Origin: Punica granatum | Lineage: Eukaryota; Streptophyta; Magnoliopsida; Myrtales; Lythraceae | Direction: 5' to 3' | Assembly: GCF_007655135.1 (NCBI RefSeq) | Contig: NC_045132.1 | Coordinates: 5,890,001 to 5,954,000 of the forward strand | DNA length: 64,000 nucleotides | Part shown: positions 11,608 through 23,653 of the stretch, piece after piece | Layout of the letters: every line of letters begins with the position of its first letter | Position numbering within the stretch: the first letter of the stretch is position 1 | Program-made: the position numbers and the translations under genes | The notes under the pieces: model-generated | What the model was told of the DNA's origin: nothing | Seen by the model: only the letters and a program-made list of their open reading frames with translations | The model's database searches: none

Positions 11608-13094
11608 GCAATGATCTTAAAAGTTTGTCATTTTTTGAGTTTGAGTTCTATAAGTTTGATTTTGCAAAAATTAGTCCTCAAACATTTAGAAAAAGATAGA
11701 TTTAGTCCATTTAGTTACCAACCGTTAACAGTCACTGACGTGGACATAACACCGTTAAAAATAGTCACAGTTGGCTGTCAATCGGTACACATGGACCAAC
11801 CATCGTACGCCACATCAATAATTCTTAAAAATTTATAATAAAAAAACCATAATAAATCAAATAAAAATCATAAAAATGTAAAAAGCAAAAACTAGAAAAG
11901 CAAAAGGATTTGAAAATAAATAAAATTGAGAAATATAATGGCATTTTTATTAAATATCGAAAAAACCAGAAAAATGGCAAAAGTAATTTGAAATTTCTAT
12001 AAAATAAGAAAATAATATTTAAAAAAGAAAATAAAAAATGAAAAATTAAATTTCGACATTTTTAATAGAAAAAAATTGAAAAAGAAAAGACCAGGTCCGA
12101 CCTATTAGGATTAGGATGTAAGAGGGAAAGACCGGACGAGGGGAGCCCTTTTGGCCTCCCCTCCATCCCGACGAGGTCAACGGGGTCTCTAGTGCCTCCG
12201 GCGACCTTGTCAAGAGGGAAGGGAGGTCGTAAGGTTCCCTCGATCTGGACCTCCCCTTATCTCTATTAAAAAACAGGGGTGGGGGAGGTCGGAATTGGGG
12301 GAACCATTCCGGACTCCCCTCCCCCTCGACAAGGTCGACAATGCCTCCAGTGACCTCGTCTAGAGGGAGGGGAGGCCAGAAGGGCTCCTCATATGTGGAC
12401 CTTCCCCACACTAGACCCTTCGACCTTGCCGAGAGGAATGGGAGGCCGAAAGGGCTCCCTCGTCCGATCTTTCCCTTGCAACCCAACCCCCGTTGGGGTT
12501 GGGTCATCCTTTTTTATTTTATTTTTGCATTTTTTTATATTTTTCAGATTCTTATTTGATTTTTATTTCATTTTAGTTAATTTTTTAAATTTTTCTTATT
12601 TTCTAAAATTTCAAAGTACTTTTCCATTTTTTGAATTCTTTTGTGTTTGCTTTTTTACATATTTTTTTTCTTATCTATAAAAATTTCAAATTATATTTTA
12701 TTTTTATGAATTCTTTTTGATTTTTTGGTATTTTATAAAAATACCAGGATATTTTTAAATTTTATTGATTTTCAAATCTTTTTTATTTTTTTTATATTTT
12801 TCTAATTTGTATTTGATTTTAGTTAATTTTATTCTATTTTTCTAAATTTATTATGGTTTTTTATAAATCTTTAAGAATTATTGATGTGGCATGCGATGGT
12901 TGGTCTACGTGTATTGACTGATGGCCAACCAAGATTGTTTTTAACGGTGTTATGTTCACGTCAACGACCGTTAACAGTCAGTTACAGAATGGACCAAATC
13001 TACCACTTTTCTAAACGTATTAGGATTGTTTTCTGCGAAGTCATATTTATAGGACTCAAACTCAAAAAATAACAAACTTTTGGGGCCATTGCTT
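11608..13094. mobile_element. Foldback DNA element with about 400-bp inverted arms
   Basis: The left arm (from GCAATGATCTTAAAAGTTTG at about 11608) is matched by the right arm ending CATTGC at about 13094. The arms share TTTTTTGAGTTTGAGT, ATAACACCGTTAAAAA and the CACATCAATAATTCTTAAA stretch. AT-rich arms enclose a GC-rich core at about 12110-12505 with repeated GAGGTC-type words. The layout is that of a MULE-like foldback. I could not find a matching target duplication, so termini are approximate. Frames translated from the core (12046-12507 minus, 12341-12680 plus) are low-complexity and are not called as genes. Confidence 0.7.
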
Positions 13095-13735
13095 TTTTTT
13101 TTTATTCTTTTTTTTCAACTGCACGTACATGTGGGACTGATTCAGTTATCGAGTCAGCAAAAACCAAGTGGGCGTTGATAGTATAGACCATTTTTTTTCT
13201 TTTGATAAGTTAAGCAATACTTAAACTTGGAGCTTTTTTTTCTAATAAAATCCAAGCTACTTAATTTAGGTCCACAAATTGCGGTATTGAGAGAAGATTC
13301 TTTTTACTTGAACAAGCTAGGAGTTCTTTGCCTATATATATATTTATATATATATGAAAGCACGATACAAGGTGAGACCAGTCAGATGGCCTCAGAATGC
13401 TCTTTCTAAATAATTTTTTTTTAATTTTCTGAGTTTTTATAATTTAAAATTATCAACAATATTTTTCGAAATCTTCCATAATTATTTACTCAGATAATTA
13501 CCTAAGGGTAACTCAAATCATACCACGTGTCACAAATTTCATGGTCATCTTTGCTGATGACTGTGCTCTATTATACTCCTTTAATTTGACTCGGATTATC
13601 CCTCCTGAAATGAAAGTTAGATTGAATGATTTCATTTATTTCTAATTAATTAAATTCATAGACAATAATCCTGGACAATTAAGATTCGGAAATAAAGGCT
13701 CTAATCTCAGAATTAACACTGGAATTTATCATGAA
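13095..13735. other. Intergenic, T-rich, nothing recognised
   Basis: Contains poly-T stretches and a short (TA)n run near 13330-13355. No gene or element end recognised. Confidence 0.5.
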
Positions 13736-13739
13736 ATTA

Positions 13740-16283
13740 AAATTAAAAGAAAACTTTCGAATTGGATTCTGGGTCTGAAGCCATATCCGAGTCGTTGCTG
13801 TCATGAGTAGCGTCGATGACTCTGGGATGGATGACGTTGTCATCGTCATCATCATCCACTTCATCTTCTTCCTACTCCTCCTCGAACCCCTCTTCCTTGC
13901 TCTCTTCCTCGTCCTCTTCCTCGTCCTCTCCCTCTTCCTCCTTGTCTTCATCCCGATGACGGCGACGACGACTGTTACATTGTCCTCCCTAACGATGAGG
14001 GGTAGGATCCTCTTCGAAATCAGCTTCAAGACTGTGGACTAAGCGATGACATCTTTCAACCACCGACTATCTCAGGATGGTAATCAACATAGAACTTGGA
14101 AGCATTCTTTAGCAGCTTCTTGACCTTGCCGAACCTAGCGTAATCAGGAATATCCACGATCTTCGAAGCCCTCTGACTAAGGAATTGGATCAACTTCTTT
14201 AGGCCACGAGGTATCTTCGAAGAAGTGAAAACTTAATTGGATTCCAACAAATATGAAAAAGACTAATCAGTTTATGGTCAAGACTATTAATGATCAAGTC
14301 CATTTGAAAAAGAAATACATAATCAGTTTCCATGATAATCTGAAGGATATCATAAGTTGCTCCCTTTTGAAGCAGTTGGAGGGCTTTATTGGGCTCTCCT
14401 TTCTCTCAAGGAAATGTGTTGAGGGACTTGTTGAACATGTAAAAGGGTCAATTACTTGATCATCACATTAAAACTAAACATAAGTCAATTAGTGGCATCA
14501 CCTGCATTAGGTTCCTCAAAAGCCTTAGCCTCTGCGGTAGCACCAAGGGGTGAGTTGTTAATAGGTTCCTTAGAGACAGACACTGGCTCAGGAATAATAC
14601 CTCCTTTAGGTTCTGAGTACTGAGGGTCTTAGGGCATTGGCCTCGATTCTGTATCAGCAGTTTCAGTCTCCGTAGTGGTAACCACTTCCCCAAAATAAGA
14701 CCTTTCTCCAAGTCTGTCTTGATCATTCAAGCTCTGAGGGGTTGAGAAGGTGCTATTGGTGCCAACTGGTGAGCTGCCACTTTCAGTAGCCTAGGTTGTA
14801 CATTGATGCAAGACTTCCAGAGTCAACTCAGCCCTCTTTGACCAATTATTGTTCTTAGTATGAACAAAGGGGATTGGAATACACTGCAACATGCCAAATT
14901 GCCAAGCAAACACATTGGCCATATACTGTTCCACCCTTTTGGAGGGGAACCAAACAAGCAGATCTTAGAAACTAAGATCCCACGCCAATACTTGTAAGAG
15001 CTCTCGCTACTCCATAAGGCTTCCTTTTGAAACCACTTAGGTCCATATTTCTTATCCTTAAGAGGGGTCTAGAATTCAGAAGACCTTGTGTTGAGCAGAC
15101 CCTTCAAACATTTCAGGAAATTCGTTGGCTTAGGATTCTTCCCTCCAAACTTCTGATGCCATAGGTAGTCACCATAACTGGTGCAACTCTTGGATAGAGA
15201 AGTAGAAGTGACATCCACACCTAGGTGAGGGAAATACAAATGAGTCCAGAGCTATACCAACCAAAGGACCCAGCTATTTTATAATCAAAAGGGGACCTTT
15301 CTCTTTTCTAGGTCAAATATCCTAAACGATGATACACTACTCTCAGGAGTAGTGGCCCAATTGTGAGAGGGTTCTGAGCTTTGCACCTTTGTTTAGCCAT
15401 AGCACCAAAGGGTGTTTGAATCTAGACAGAGTGGTTGCAAATTAAGAACTTATTAATAAACATGTAGAAGCCAATATCCTTTTGGGTCCAATCTTCCTCA
15501 TCTTTCATGTGTTGGGCAAATTTCCCATAGCGTGTGAGCTTGGAGCTTGGATGCTAGTACTTCCCACAACGAGAGGCCTCAACCATGGAAACAGTACCAT
15601 CTAGGTCCAACCTTAAACTCATCTCATTGGCATCTTTAGATGATAGGCGAATGTTTGGGGATACATACTTATAGTTGGACACTAGAGTGACCTCTTTTCC
15701 ATATGAAAAACAATTGACTAAAGCTGCTAAATACCATGGTGATTCCTATGAGTCCACTTGAAAGTAGAAAAGAGTTTGAGGTCACATCCCAAAAGCTCAC
15801 TAGTGCTGTCATTATGGAGTTATCTAAATGAAATCTCCTAGAGGCTACACTAATCAGCTTGTAAATCCCTGAAGTATGCCCTTTTTTTGCTATTCCTGGC
15901 CTAGCTAACAGGAAACATAACACCTCTTCATAATCAGGGTTAAGGGAAGGCTAAACCTATACTGGGAATCTATTAGTACTACTCCACGTCTGAAACCCTT
16001 GAATTCTCTCCGAGTCAAGGAAGATTGGCTTATTCGAGTTTCCTAGAAACATCGAAATCGATTCCTTGAAGTGACCTAACTGCTAGTTTACCAAATCAAT
16101 CGGCATTTTAGCAAGAGATGGGATGTAAGATCTGATCTTTTTCACATTATGACCCTCTTCATCACTAGAAACAATGGTTTGGAATTAGGGACGCCAGTCT
16201 ATTATGTGATTGTTGATGAATTGTTGGTCCTCTAACATTATTCTAATACTTTTCTGAACCTTCTTTTGCTGATGCCGAGGCAT
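13740..16283 (-). pseudogene. Plant mobile domain relic (copy A)
   Basis: Reading the minus strand from an ATG at 16283 (MPRHQQ) gives a protein-like track broken by many stops and frame changes. Recognisable pieces match the retroelement-associated plant mobile domain: ALVSFWDVTSNSFLLSSG (about 15780-15835) resembles the motif usually like FWxPxTxTFxxPxGE. A later piece reads WLVQLWTHLYFPHLG, resembling the W-QLWLxxYFP motif of the family. Farther down, 14240-13740, come a basic segment and a long Glu/Asp-rich tail. The domain is found in host genes and as an antisense ORF in some Tat-lineage LTR elements; the latter fits the promoter-like sequence upstream at 16956. Too broken to encode protein. 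Its duplicate is at 56672-58368. Confidence 0.6.
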
Positions 16284-16799
16284 TGTTGCTGCTTATCTAG
16301 GGATTATCCTTCTTGAGAAAGCGGAGTGCTGTGTGAAAGTCGTGGAATCGTGGACGTAGTGGTTTGGGAGCGAAGAAAGAAATGGTGGCAAAGTATCTTG
16401 AATCTTTGCACGAAAATGCTTTCGATTTTGCAGCTTGCATGGGGTATCTGTTGCCAGAATAAAATAATTTTCAAAGCATCTCCATGTGGCCCAATCAAGT
16501 CATTAGACCTATCAGGGGAATTTCTATAAATTACAAAGTCTGGGGGTATCGGCATAATATTGGTGGAACCCCAGAAGAACGGCGTCGCTTTTGACACAGT
16601 AAGTAGACTACGATTTTAAGCCTGTGAATAGACAAAATCTGGACGTAACTATGCATGGCACTAAATGACTCAAATTCTGTGACCGACTGTCTTCTAGAAT
16701 CTGAACGGTGACAACGTCGCATCCGAATCATAACTGCCTCAGAATCTGAGCATTCACGACGTCGTCTTTGAATCACAATTACTTGGTAGTTATAGATTC

Positions 16800-17560
16800 A
16801 GGAGATAAAGCTTATTCGAGGTGAACTAAGTCAAAACTTTGGATAATTATCATGTGGGGATAAGATTACGGTTAAAAGCAGTTCGATAACAAGGAGCCCA
16901 CGTTCTCAAAAGATTAGAGAGGAGATTTTATAACCGCCAAGTTGGAAGGAACATCTATAAATACCAGAAGATCCCATAGGATTTAGTACGAACAACTCAT
17001 TCAACAGACAAAATCTCTACAGATTTCACAGCTCAGAGTAGGAATGATTTAGATATCTCGAGCTTGTAGAGGTAAAGAGATCCCCTCAATGATTCAAGTT
17101 CAGAAGTCTGTGGCGGTACGATCATATCCTCAACGACAGCCATGACTCCTTCAGCTTGTTGAGAGAAGGTCTCGCCCTTATTCCACGGTCATTCACTTAG
17201 AGTGTCTCAACGTAGTTGCATTCCTTCTACTTCGACTATAGGTGGTCTCACACCCGAGTTCAGAGCCTAAACTATCCACCTCGATGAAAAGTAGAGTAGG
17301 TTATCCTTTTTAATTTTGGTTTGAGTTGTTTATCCTTCTTTCTTCATGTTGTAATTCCATCATTGTATACATCGTTTTCGTTTAATGAAGTATCTTTCCC
17401 CATTGATTGTCTACTTTCATTGACTGAATCTCTTTAATACACATAGTTCTTCTACGAAAGGCATTACCAAAATAATATTAGAAAGGAAAAGAGGTTGTAT
17501 AGTTTTCTCTCGCTATAGAGGGATGGGAATCCGCCTTTCTCCCTTCACCAAAATCCAACA
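16800..17560 (+). promoter_or_regulatory. LTR-like segment with TATA motif
   Basis: A TATAAATA motif at 16956-16963 is followed by a pyrimidine- and A-rich leader and then by a T-rich region resembling plant LTR R/U5 sequence (AATTCCATCATTGTATAC around 17350). It occurs in three places: here, 58860-59640, and from the GAGTA(G)GAATGATTTAGATATC word onward at 49891-50540. I infer an LTR or promoter remnant of the element that carried the adjacent antisense plant mobile domain ORF. No TG...CA boundary or partner LTR could be fixed. Confidence 0.4.
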
Positions 17561-17622
17561 ACACATGGACATGCCTACAAACTAACAATTACCGATTACT
17601 ATATGAGGCCTTTCTCATATTA

Positions 17623-17653
<31 letters not shown>

Positions 17654-18211
17654 AAGACAACAGTTACTATTACTGCGGGCAAAACTTTTATATAATCTAG
17701 TCCGTCTATAATTCTATGATTTTCTTTCGTTGTACCATCAAATGTGTATTTGTGCTTCGATAGGTCATCCAGTGTTTAATGAGTTTCCCCTGCGATATCC
17801 CTTATTGATGTCTCCACTTCTCTCATTTGCCTATCAATTCTCTTTAACTTGTAATTTAAAATCACATCAGACTTCAAAATGGTCCTCGTCACCAAGAAAG
17901 CAATACGAGAGAACATATCAAATGACATTTCATGCACGTTAGGATTGATAATAGAACGATATATCATAGTCATGTTTTTACCTAGATTTATAGCATACGC
18001 TGAATCAAACTTAAATATCAAAATTGAAATAATTTTGATGTTGCAGGTTAGGCTTAATTTATTCATTAAAAAAAAGTTGGGCTTAATTTAGTTCAGGCCT
18101 AGCTGCTTCTTGCATGGTTCGGCTTGCCAGTTCACCTTCGGCGCTTCTCAACGGCACAAAAACGAGAGATAAATAAATAAAGCATCAAATCAAATTAGGA
18201 AATAAATAATA

Positions 18212-18356
18212 GAGTAAACTAATAATTTGCCCCTCGAGAGATTGGTGTTACATCAAATCAGACTTAATATGTCAATGTTCAATTTGATGTAAAAAATTTC
18301 TTGAGATCTGATTTAATGTAACATCAATCTCTCGATGGCAAATTCTTAGTTTACTC
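18212..18356. mobile_element. 145-bp MULE-type MITE, TSD TAAATAATA
   Basis: A near-palindrome whose ends read GAGTAAACTAATAATTTGCC and, on the other strand, GAGTAAACTAAGAATTTGCC. It is flanked by a perfect 9-bp duplication TAAATAATA at 18203-18211 and 18357-18365. The termini match those of the 2.4-kb element at 1543-3918, so it is probably a deletion derivative of the same family. The same MITE occupies the same site in copy B at 60317-60461. Confidence 0.9.
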
Positions 18357-18611
18357 TAAATAATAAATACCTTCTTGGAAATGAAATTAGAATTCAGTAA
18401 TACGACGAAATAGCAAACTATTTAGTCAATAATAGGATTATTATTAGAATAGGAAATTGCTTCTCCGCACCGCCTCAACAAACATGTATTATGTTTTATT
18501 ATATATCATGGAACCTAATTAAGAAACTTAACTCAAATTAATACTGTCGTCTCTTCTTCATCATCATCGTCGTCATCGTACACTACAGTTCTTGTCGCTC
18601 GCTCTGCTTTA

Positions 18612-19335
18612 ATGGAGGAGGGCTCGTGGCGTATGAATCTCGAGGGTAAAACTTGAGACTTCTCTCACGTGCCCTCAAGATCAGTGGGTCCTTGCCATCC
18701 GCCACCGGTGGACTAGAAGTGTGACATTCTGATAACTGGGTCGCGTCTACACTCTCAATTCTGACGTCGAGGACTGTAAACCAACTCACACGCCCCTCCG
18801 GTTTCCAATCTCTTTACTTGACGATGAAACTCCATTATCATCCTTATGGTTGTTGTGCAAACTAGCAGACATCATCCTTGCTGCTTTTGAAGTCCCGCCC
18901 CAGTACTGTCTCATGTCGCTGACGGGATCATCAACTTTGCAGGGGCAAGGGTCCATTCTTTTTGGAGGCTGACTTAGAAAAAGAAATCGTCAACGTGGTG
19001 CCAAATGTGTAGATGATGATGAGGGGGTGCTTTCTTTATTGTGGGGGAGCTGCACAAGCTCATCGTCGGTCAAGGGCATCCCGGTTTGCAATCTCATGGC
19101 TCCTTGAACGTGCGAAAGAAGGCTGCAGGGACGACCTGGCCAGTCCCGATCTTGGTTCCTGCCTGATCTGCTTGGATTCCATGGCCAGCTGCAACCTCGC
19201 ACTGTTGGAGATACCCTGCAATTCGGGCTGTGAAAGCAATTCTCTTCGGATGGATATCTTTGCTTTTGATCTTTTATATTGGAAGCGCATTTTCATTGCG
19301 TTTAATTTAGTATATCTTGTCATTATTTTCTAATA
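18612..19335 (+). pseudogene. RING-H2 relic, plus strand (copy A)
   Basis: An ATG at 18612 begins MEEGSWRMNLEG, alignable to MEEERSESWSM of the intact gene, and further residues read QWVLAIRHRWTRSVTF, alignable to the DHWxLSIW-RRVQRM region. Several frameshifts and stops follow. The part from 19013 to 19230 reaches the first RING pair (CLICLDSM). A deletion at about 19218-19235 then removes the rest of the RING and joins directly to the 3' flank. Non-functional. It is the left partner of the convergent pair with 20002-20650. Confidence 0.8.
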
Positions 19336-19990
19336 AAATTTCTAACACTGGAAGTGATTTCTTCGTGTCCGACTGATGGCAGTTGTAAGAAATTAGACTA
19401 GAATAAGTTCCCATATGATAGGTATTCACCGAAATACGAAAAATTAACAAATCCTCGTACTTATTTCCTCGAACTAGTTAGGGGCTCGGGCTCTCTGCCA
19501 GTGATTATAAATAATCAATAAAGGAATTCGGAGCTACCTTCATGGCCTATTGACTGAATCCTCTGCTACCTCAATTAACAGCAAAGGATCTTCAATCAAG
19601 GTTCATGGCTTGTCGAGGCTGCCTCTCGTTATCGGGGTTACAGGAATCCTTATAAATGATCGGCATGGAAGGTGATCATCCAATCACATGTATTGTGGCC
19701 CAACGAATTCATCTTTAATTTGGATTAATTTTCTTTTCCGTTAATTTTCCTTAATCCTCAAGTAGTTTTCGTGTGGGGATTTTTAAGCTAAGTACTTGAG
19801 GATTCAGATTGACTACTTCTTCTTTTTATTATGTCATGAGATTTTTAAGTCATATATTTCTGAATTTCTCATAAGAAAACGATGACCGGATACTGGTAAA
19901 CGCGATGAACGTTTCCAATATAATAGCTATCAAAGCAAAAGTATCATTCAGTGGGAATTGATTTTACCGCATGAATTACATTGAAGAAAA
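19240..19990. repeat. Spacer of convergent RING-H2 pair, second copy
   Basis: Homologous to 8300-9060, with the same order of landmarks (TTTCTTCGTGTCCGA at about 19358, TCATGGCCTATTGACTGAAT at about 19540). No gene. Confidence 0.75.
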
Positions 19991-20001
19991 CAGAGTTGAA
20001 A

Positions 20002-20650
20002 TTAGCAGCTCTCTGATGATCCTATGTTGTCCTCCAATCTGTACCGGCAAATCAGGCAAGTGCAGCTCATCTTCAACCACCGGACAGTGCACGGGATGTG
20101 GAAAACGTGCTTGCAACATGTCTTGACGAGCTTGTAGTCATCGGTCATGTTGTTCAGGCAGATCGGGCAAGTGTGGAGAGCCTCAGGATTGGTCACCTCT
20201 TCACCACCTTCTCTCGCCTGACAAAGGAGCCTCGAGATTGTGTCTGGCACAACGTTGGTGATGATGTGGTCCAGGTTGGCCTCCACCATGCATGAACCGA
20301 CCTCTGCCCTCGTGGAGCTTGGCCCCGCATGAGGCTAACATCGTGACATGCTCAAGAAACTCAAGATGCTTGTCAAGCAGGACCCGTTAAAGGCAAAGAG
20401 TTCGCATAGGTTGCTTTGCCATGAATCTGATGAGGGAGTTCCGGCATCGAGGGCACAGAGTGGCACGAAGTTGTACATGTAAACAGGAAAACGAAGCTGT
20501 TTGTCAGGGCGCTGACAGTCGAAGATGCCAAGCCTGGGGCCTCGGAAAATCATACGCTGGACCGATGGAGAGGTGCCAGTGATCACGACCGCAGGAGCGG
20601 GGAGCCGAATGTTTCACTGTGGTACCCATCGACCAGCTCTCTGACCTCTT
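20002..20650 (-). pseudogene. RING-H2 relic, minus strand, start lost
   Basis: The RING half is open (20289-20002) and reads CPICLNNM, CKHVFHIPC and CLIC, so all eight metal ligands are present. Upstream, the family start codon region has decayed: the EKRSESWSM equivalent at about 20650-20620 lacks an in-frame ATG. A frameshift lies near 20586-20570, and another lies between FNGSCL (about 20380) and MVEANLDH (20289). Three defects in 650 bp make it a pseudogene, although a short RING-only peptide from 20289 remains possible in principle. Confidence 0.8.
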
Positions 20651-20699
20651 CTCTTACAACAACGGAATGTTTCTGTGGGACTACTTGGAAACAGCGTCC

Positions 20700-23050
20700 T
20701 CTTCAGTGTTACTGTTACATACAAATATATAGAGATTCTTTTTTTGGTAGAAAAATATATAGAGATTTTTGTTTAGCGTTTAAACTGAGGCGATGAAGAT
20801 TTTATATCCTAAAATGTGATTGAGTTACTAATAATTTCCTAATCCGTATTACGAAGATTTTATTTACTGATTTGATTTTCTTTCCCACTATACACTTAAA
20901 TACAAGTTAAAACCGCAACTAATAAAATAATAATGACAACAATAATAACAAAGACAACAACAACTAAATCTTGTACCCCACTACGCCTTGCTATGTAATT
21001 CTAATGGGTCGTGCATGCTAATTATATGATTCCAATATTTTAAAAAATTGCAGGATAAATGTAGTTTTTTTTAACAGTAATTGATATAGAATGGAAAAGA
21101 AGTGAAAGTGCATGTCGAACGGGAATGAAAAACGACATGTAGCGTGGCGAGAGAGGAGAAAAACAAGGAAGAGTAGAGAAAAGAGGGGAAAAAAAGTAGT
21201 TCATATTTTGTTTACAATTTTATCTGTTATTATCGTGTATATATTTTTTTAAATCATTTGATCCGTTATTATCATGTACATATATTTTTTAAATCATTTG
21301 ATTAAGGGTAATAAGATAATCCACTAATGTAATTGCCAAAGCGGATATCAAGTTCTCCCTTTATAGAGTTAGAATAGAGAATGATGATGATGGTGATGAT
21401 TATGGCACATTTACATATAAAAAAAATAACTGAATAGTTTTATTTTTTTCGTATTTCATTTCCTCCCCCTCCAAGCTCTACTTGCTTAGGTTCTTCCCTC
21501 TTTGCAAACTCTATTATTGCCTTCTTATTCTACAAAAATTTATGGTTACACACAATTTGATTTATTTTGATGAGTAATGGCATGTACATATAAACTATTG
21601 CTGAATAATTCTAATATTTTATTTAAATTTATTAAATTATGTTTATATTATTTAATTAATATTGGAGATAAACTAACTCTTTTGGGTAAATGAGATAAAC
21701 TAATTTTAAAATATGTAAGCTAAGCTATATGGTTGTTTTATCAATATAAATTCTTTTTTTCTTTTACAATTACCACTTTTCTATTGATTTTACTTTTGGT
21801 AGGTGATTAATAATTTTTATTTATTTATTTCAAATATATGGATAGCCTCCTCAATGTTAATTATTGTTATTCTTATCTTTATTTAGGAATTATTTTCACC
21901 TACTAATTTGAGAAGACAATTTGTTAATTTTATATTGATATATGTTTTATTTTCCAATCCTGCGCATTACGCTTGCCATCATTTAGTTTAATTTCATATC
22001 CGAGACGGGAAGACTTTAGAATGGTCCTCATCACGACAAGAGAGAACGAATCAAATGACTAGACATGTTAGAATTATTATTAGAATTATAAAATTTCGTC
22101 ACTTTATTAACCATAATTTGTAAATTCAAATAAAAGTCAAAATAAATTTTTCACAACTAATTACTTAAGAGAATTTTAGAAACGTTCATAAAGTTTTAAA
22201 ATTTCATGTAAAAACTAAAACAAGAAATATAAAAGTTTCATTATTAAAAAATTAAATAATTTTAGTTAAAATACAGATAAACTATTTTAACTAAAATTAT
22301 TTGAGTACAAAATCTTAAATTATATGGTTGATTTATTATGTTTTAGAAGATTTATAAAATCAAAGTGACTTATACGATTTCGATGTTAAAAATTTAAAAG
22401 TTTCTTGAAGAATATATGAATCTAATTATTTACTTTAAGTTTGTTCAAAATAAACTTATTTAATTAGATGATATTACTTTATTTTAAAAGATATATGAAT
22501 TTAGTTATTTAAGTATTTTAATAGAGTTAGTTCAATGCATTGTATTTGATACATATCTTATATTCAAGGTTAACTTGAAAATTACCAAAAAGTAGATTCT
22601 ACATAATCATAAACGAATTAAGATTTTACAACAAATTAAATGATAAATACTAAAATTTCTCACAAATAATAATTCCGCGCAAGATACAGGTAGATTGACT
22701 AACTATTCGTAATGTAAGTATGATAATAACTTCTTATATATTGCAATTTTCTATTTAATAAAGAGACATTGACAACAAAAACAAAAAATTATATCTCCCT
22801 CTATTTCTCGCAATGCACAGGTTTCAGACTCAGTAGTTTGATATATATTTCCAACATTCCTAAAATAATTAGGGTACTAATGCTGAAAGCACTTGCGAGA
22901 TGCATGTCCAATTGACTGGGTTGAGGAAGCATGACCAGCCGGATGGATTTTCGAACTTAGTTCATCAACAAATGGTATACATTGTTGAATTGTATGCTAT
23001 GATCCCCGTTCTTATGTGTTAAGAAATAAGGTTTTGTTCCTCAACTCTTT
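20700..23050. other. AT-rich intergenic, 2.3 kb, nothing recognised
   Basis: No frame over 60 codons that resembles a protein, and no element termini. A diverged copy of the dispersed repeat also seen at 5080 and 17880 lies at 22018-22075. Confidence 0.5.
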
Positions 23051-23099
23051 GGGCTTTTTCTAATAAAATCCATGTTAATGAGTTTCACTAATTGCAATG

Positions 23100-23640
23100 T
23101 CGTGAAAAGGTTTATTTATTCCTCGAATTAGCTAGGGACTTTCTGCCCGTGTGATGTAATTCATCAATAGACGAATGCAGAGCTACTGTCATGGCCTATC
23201 GAATAAATGCTCTATTACCTTAATTAACGGCAAAAGGATCTTCAGTCAAGGCTCATGGCTGGTCGAGGCTGCCCTGTTATCGGGGTTACATGAATCCTCA
23301 ATGAATGGCATGGAAGGAGATCATCGAATCATATAGATATATATATAGTGGCCCAACGAATTCATCTTTAACTTGGAATCTTTTTCCTGTTAATTTTCCT
23401 CAATCCTCAAGTAGTTTTCGAGTGGGGATTTTTAAGCTAATTACGTGACTTGACGATTAAGATTGTCTACTTATAATTTTTATTATCATGGGATATTTAA
23501 GTCATATTTCTGAATTTCTCATAAGAAGATGGTGACCAGATCAAACACAAATGGACCTTTCAAATATAAGAGATCAAAACAATAATATTCATTTAGTGGG
23601 AATTGATTTTACAGCAAGAACTACATTGAAGAGAAAAGGA
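23100..23640. repeat. RING-H2 spacer, third (partial) copy
   Basis: Homologous to 8540-9090 and 19480-19990 and directly 3' of the intact RING-H2 gene. No plus-strand RING-H2 partner remains to its left, so this unit has lost one half of the convergent pair. Confidence 0.7.
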
Positions 23641-23653
23641 AAAATCCACTCAG

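Larger units (their letters stand above)
14554..19218. repeat. Segmental duplication, copy A
   Basis: This segment is repeated at 51176-61353 (copy B), where it is interrupted by the gypsy element at 51376-56671. Collinearity holds through the plant mobile domain relic, the LTR-like segment, the MITE and most of the plus-strand RING-H2 relic. A third partial copy of its 17037-17910 part lies at 49891-51175. Divergence between A and B by eye is a few percent, with indels such as the 167-bp duplication found only in B. Confidence 0.85.

Noticed and set aside
12046..12680. Overlapping frames of 72-153 codons on both strands
   Set aside because: They arise in the GC-rich core of the foldback element; composition is Pro/Arg/Gly-rich and they overlap on both strands.
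13803..14042. Leu/Phe-rich plus frame resembling a membrane protein
   Set aside because: It is the antisense of the Glu/Asp-rich tail of the plant mobile domain relic (GAA/GAG codons read backward give Leu/Phe/Ser).
17776..18091. 96- and 70-codon frames, repeated at 59881-60196
   Set aside because: Both occurrences come from the segmental duplication; the frames overlap each other on opposite strands, show no protein family and lie in repeat sequence.
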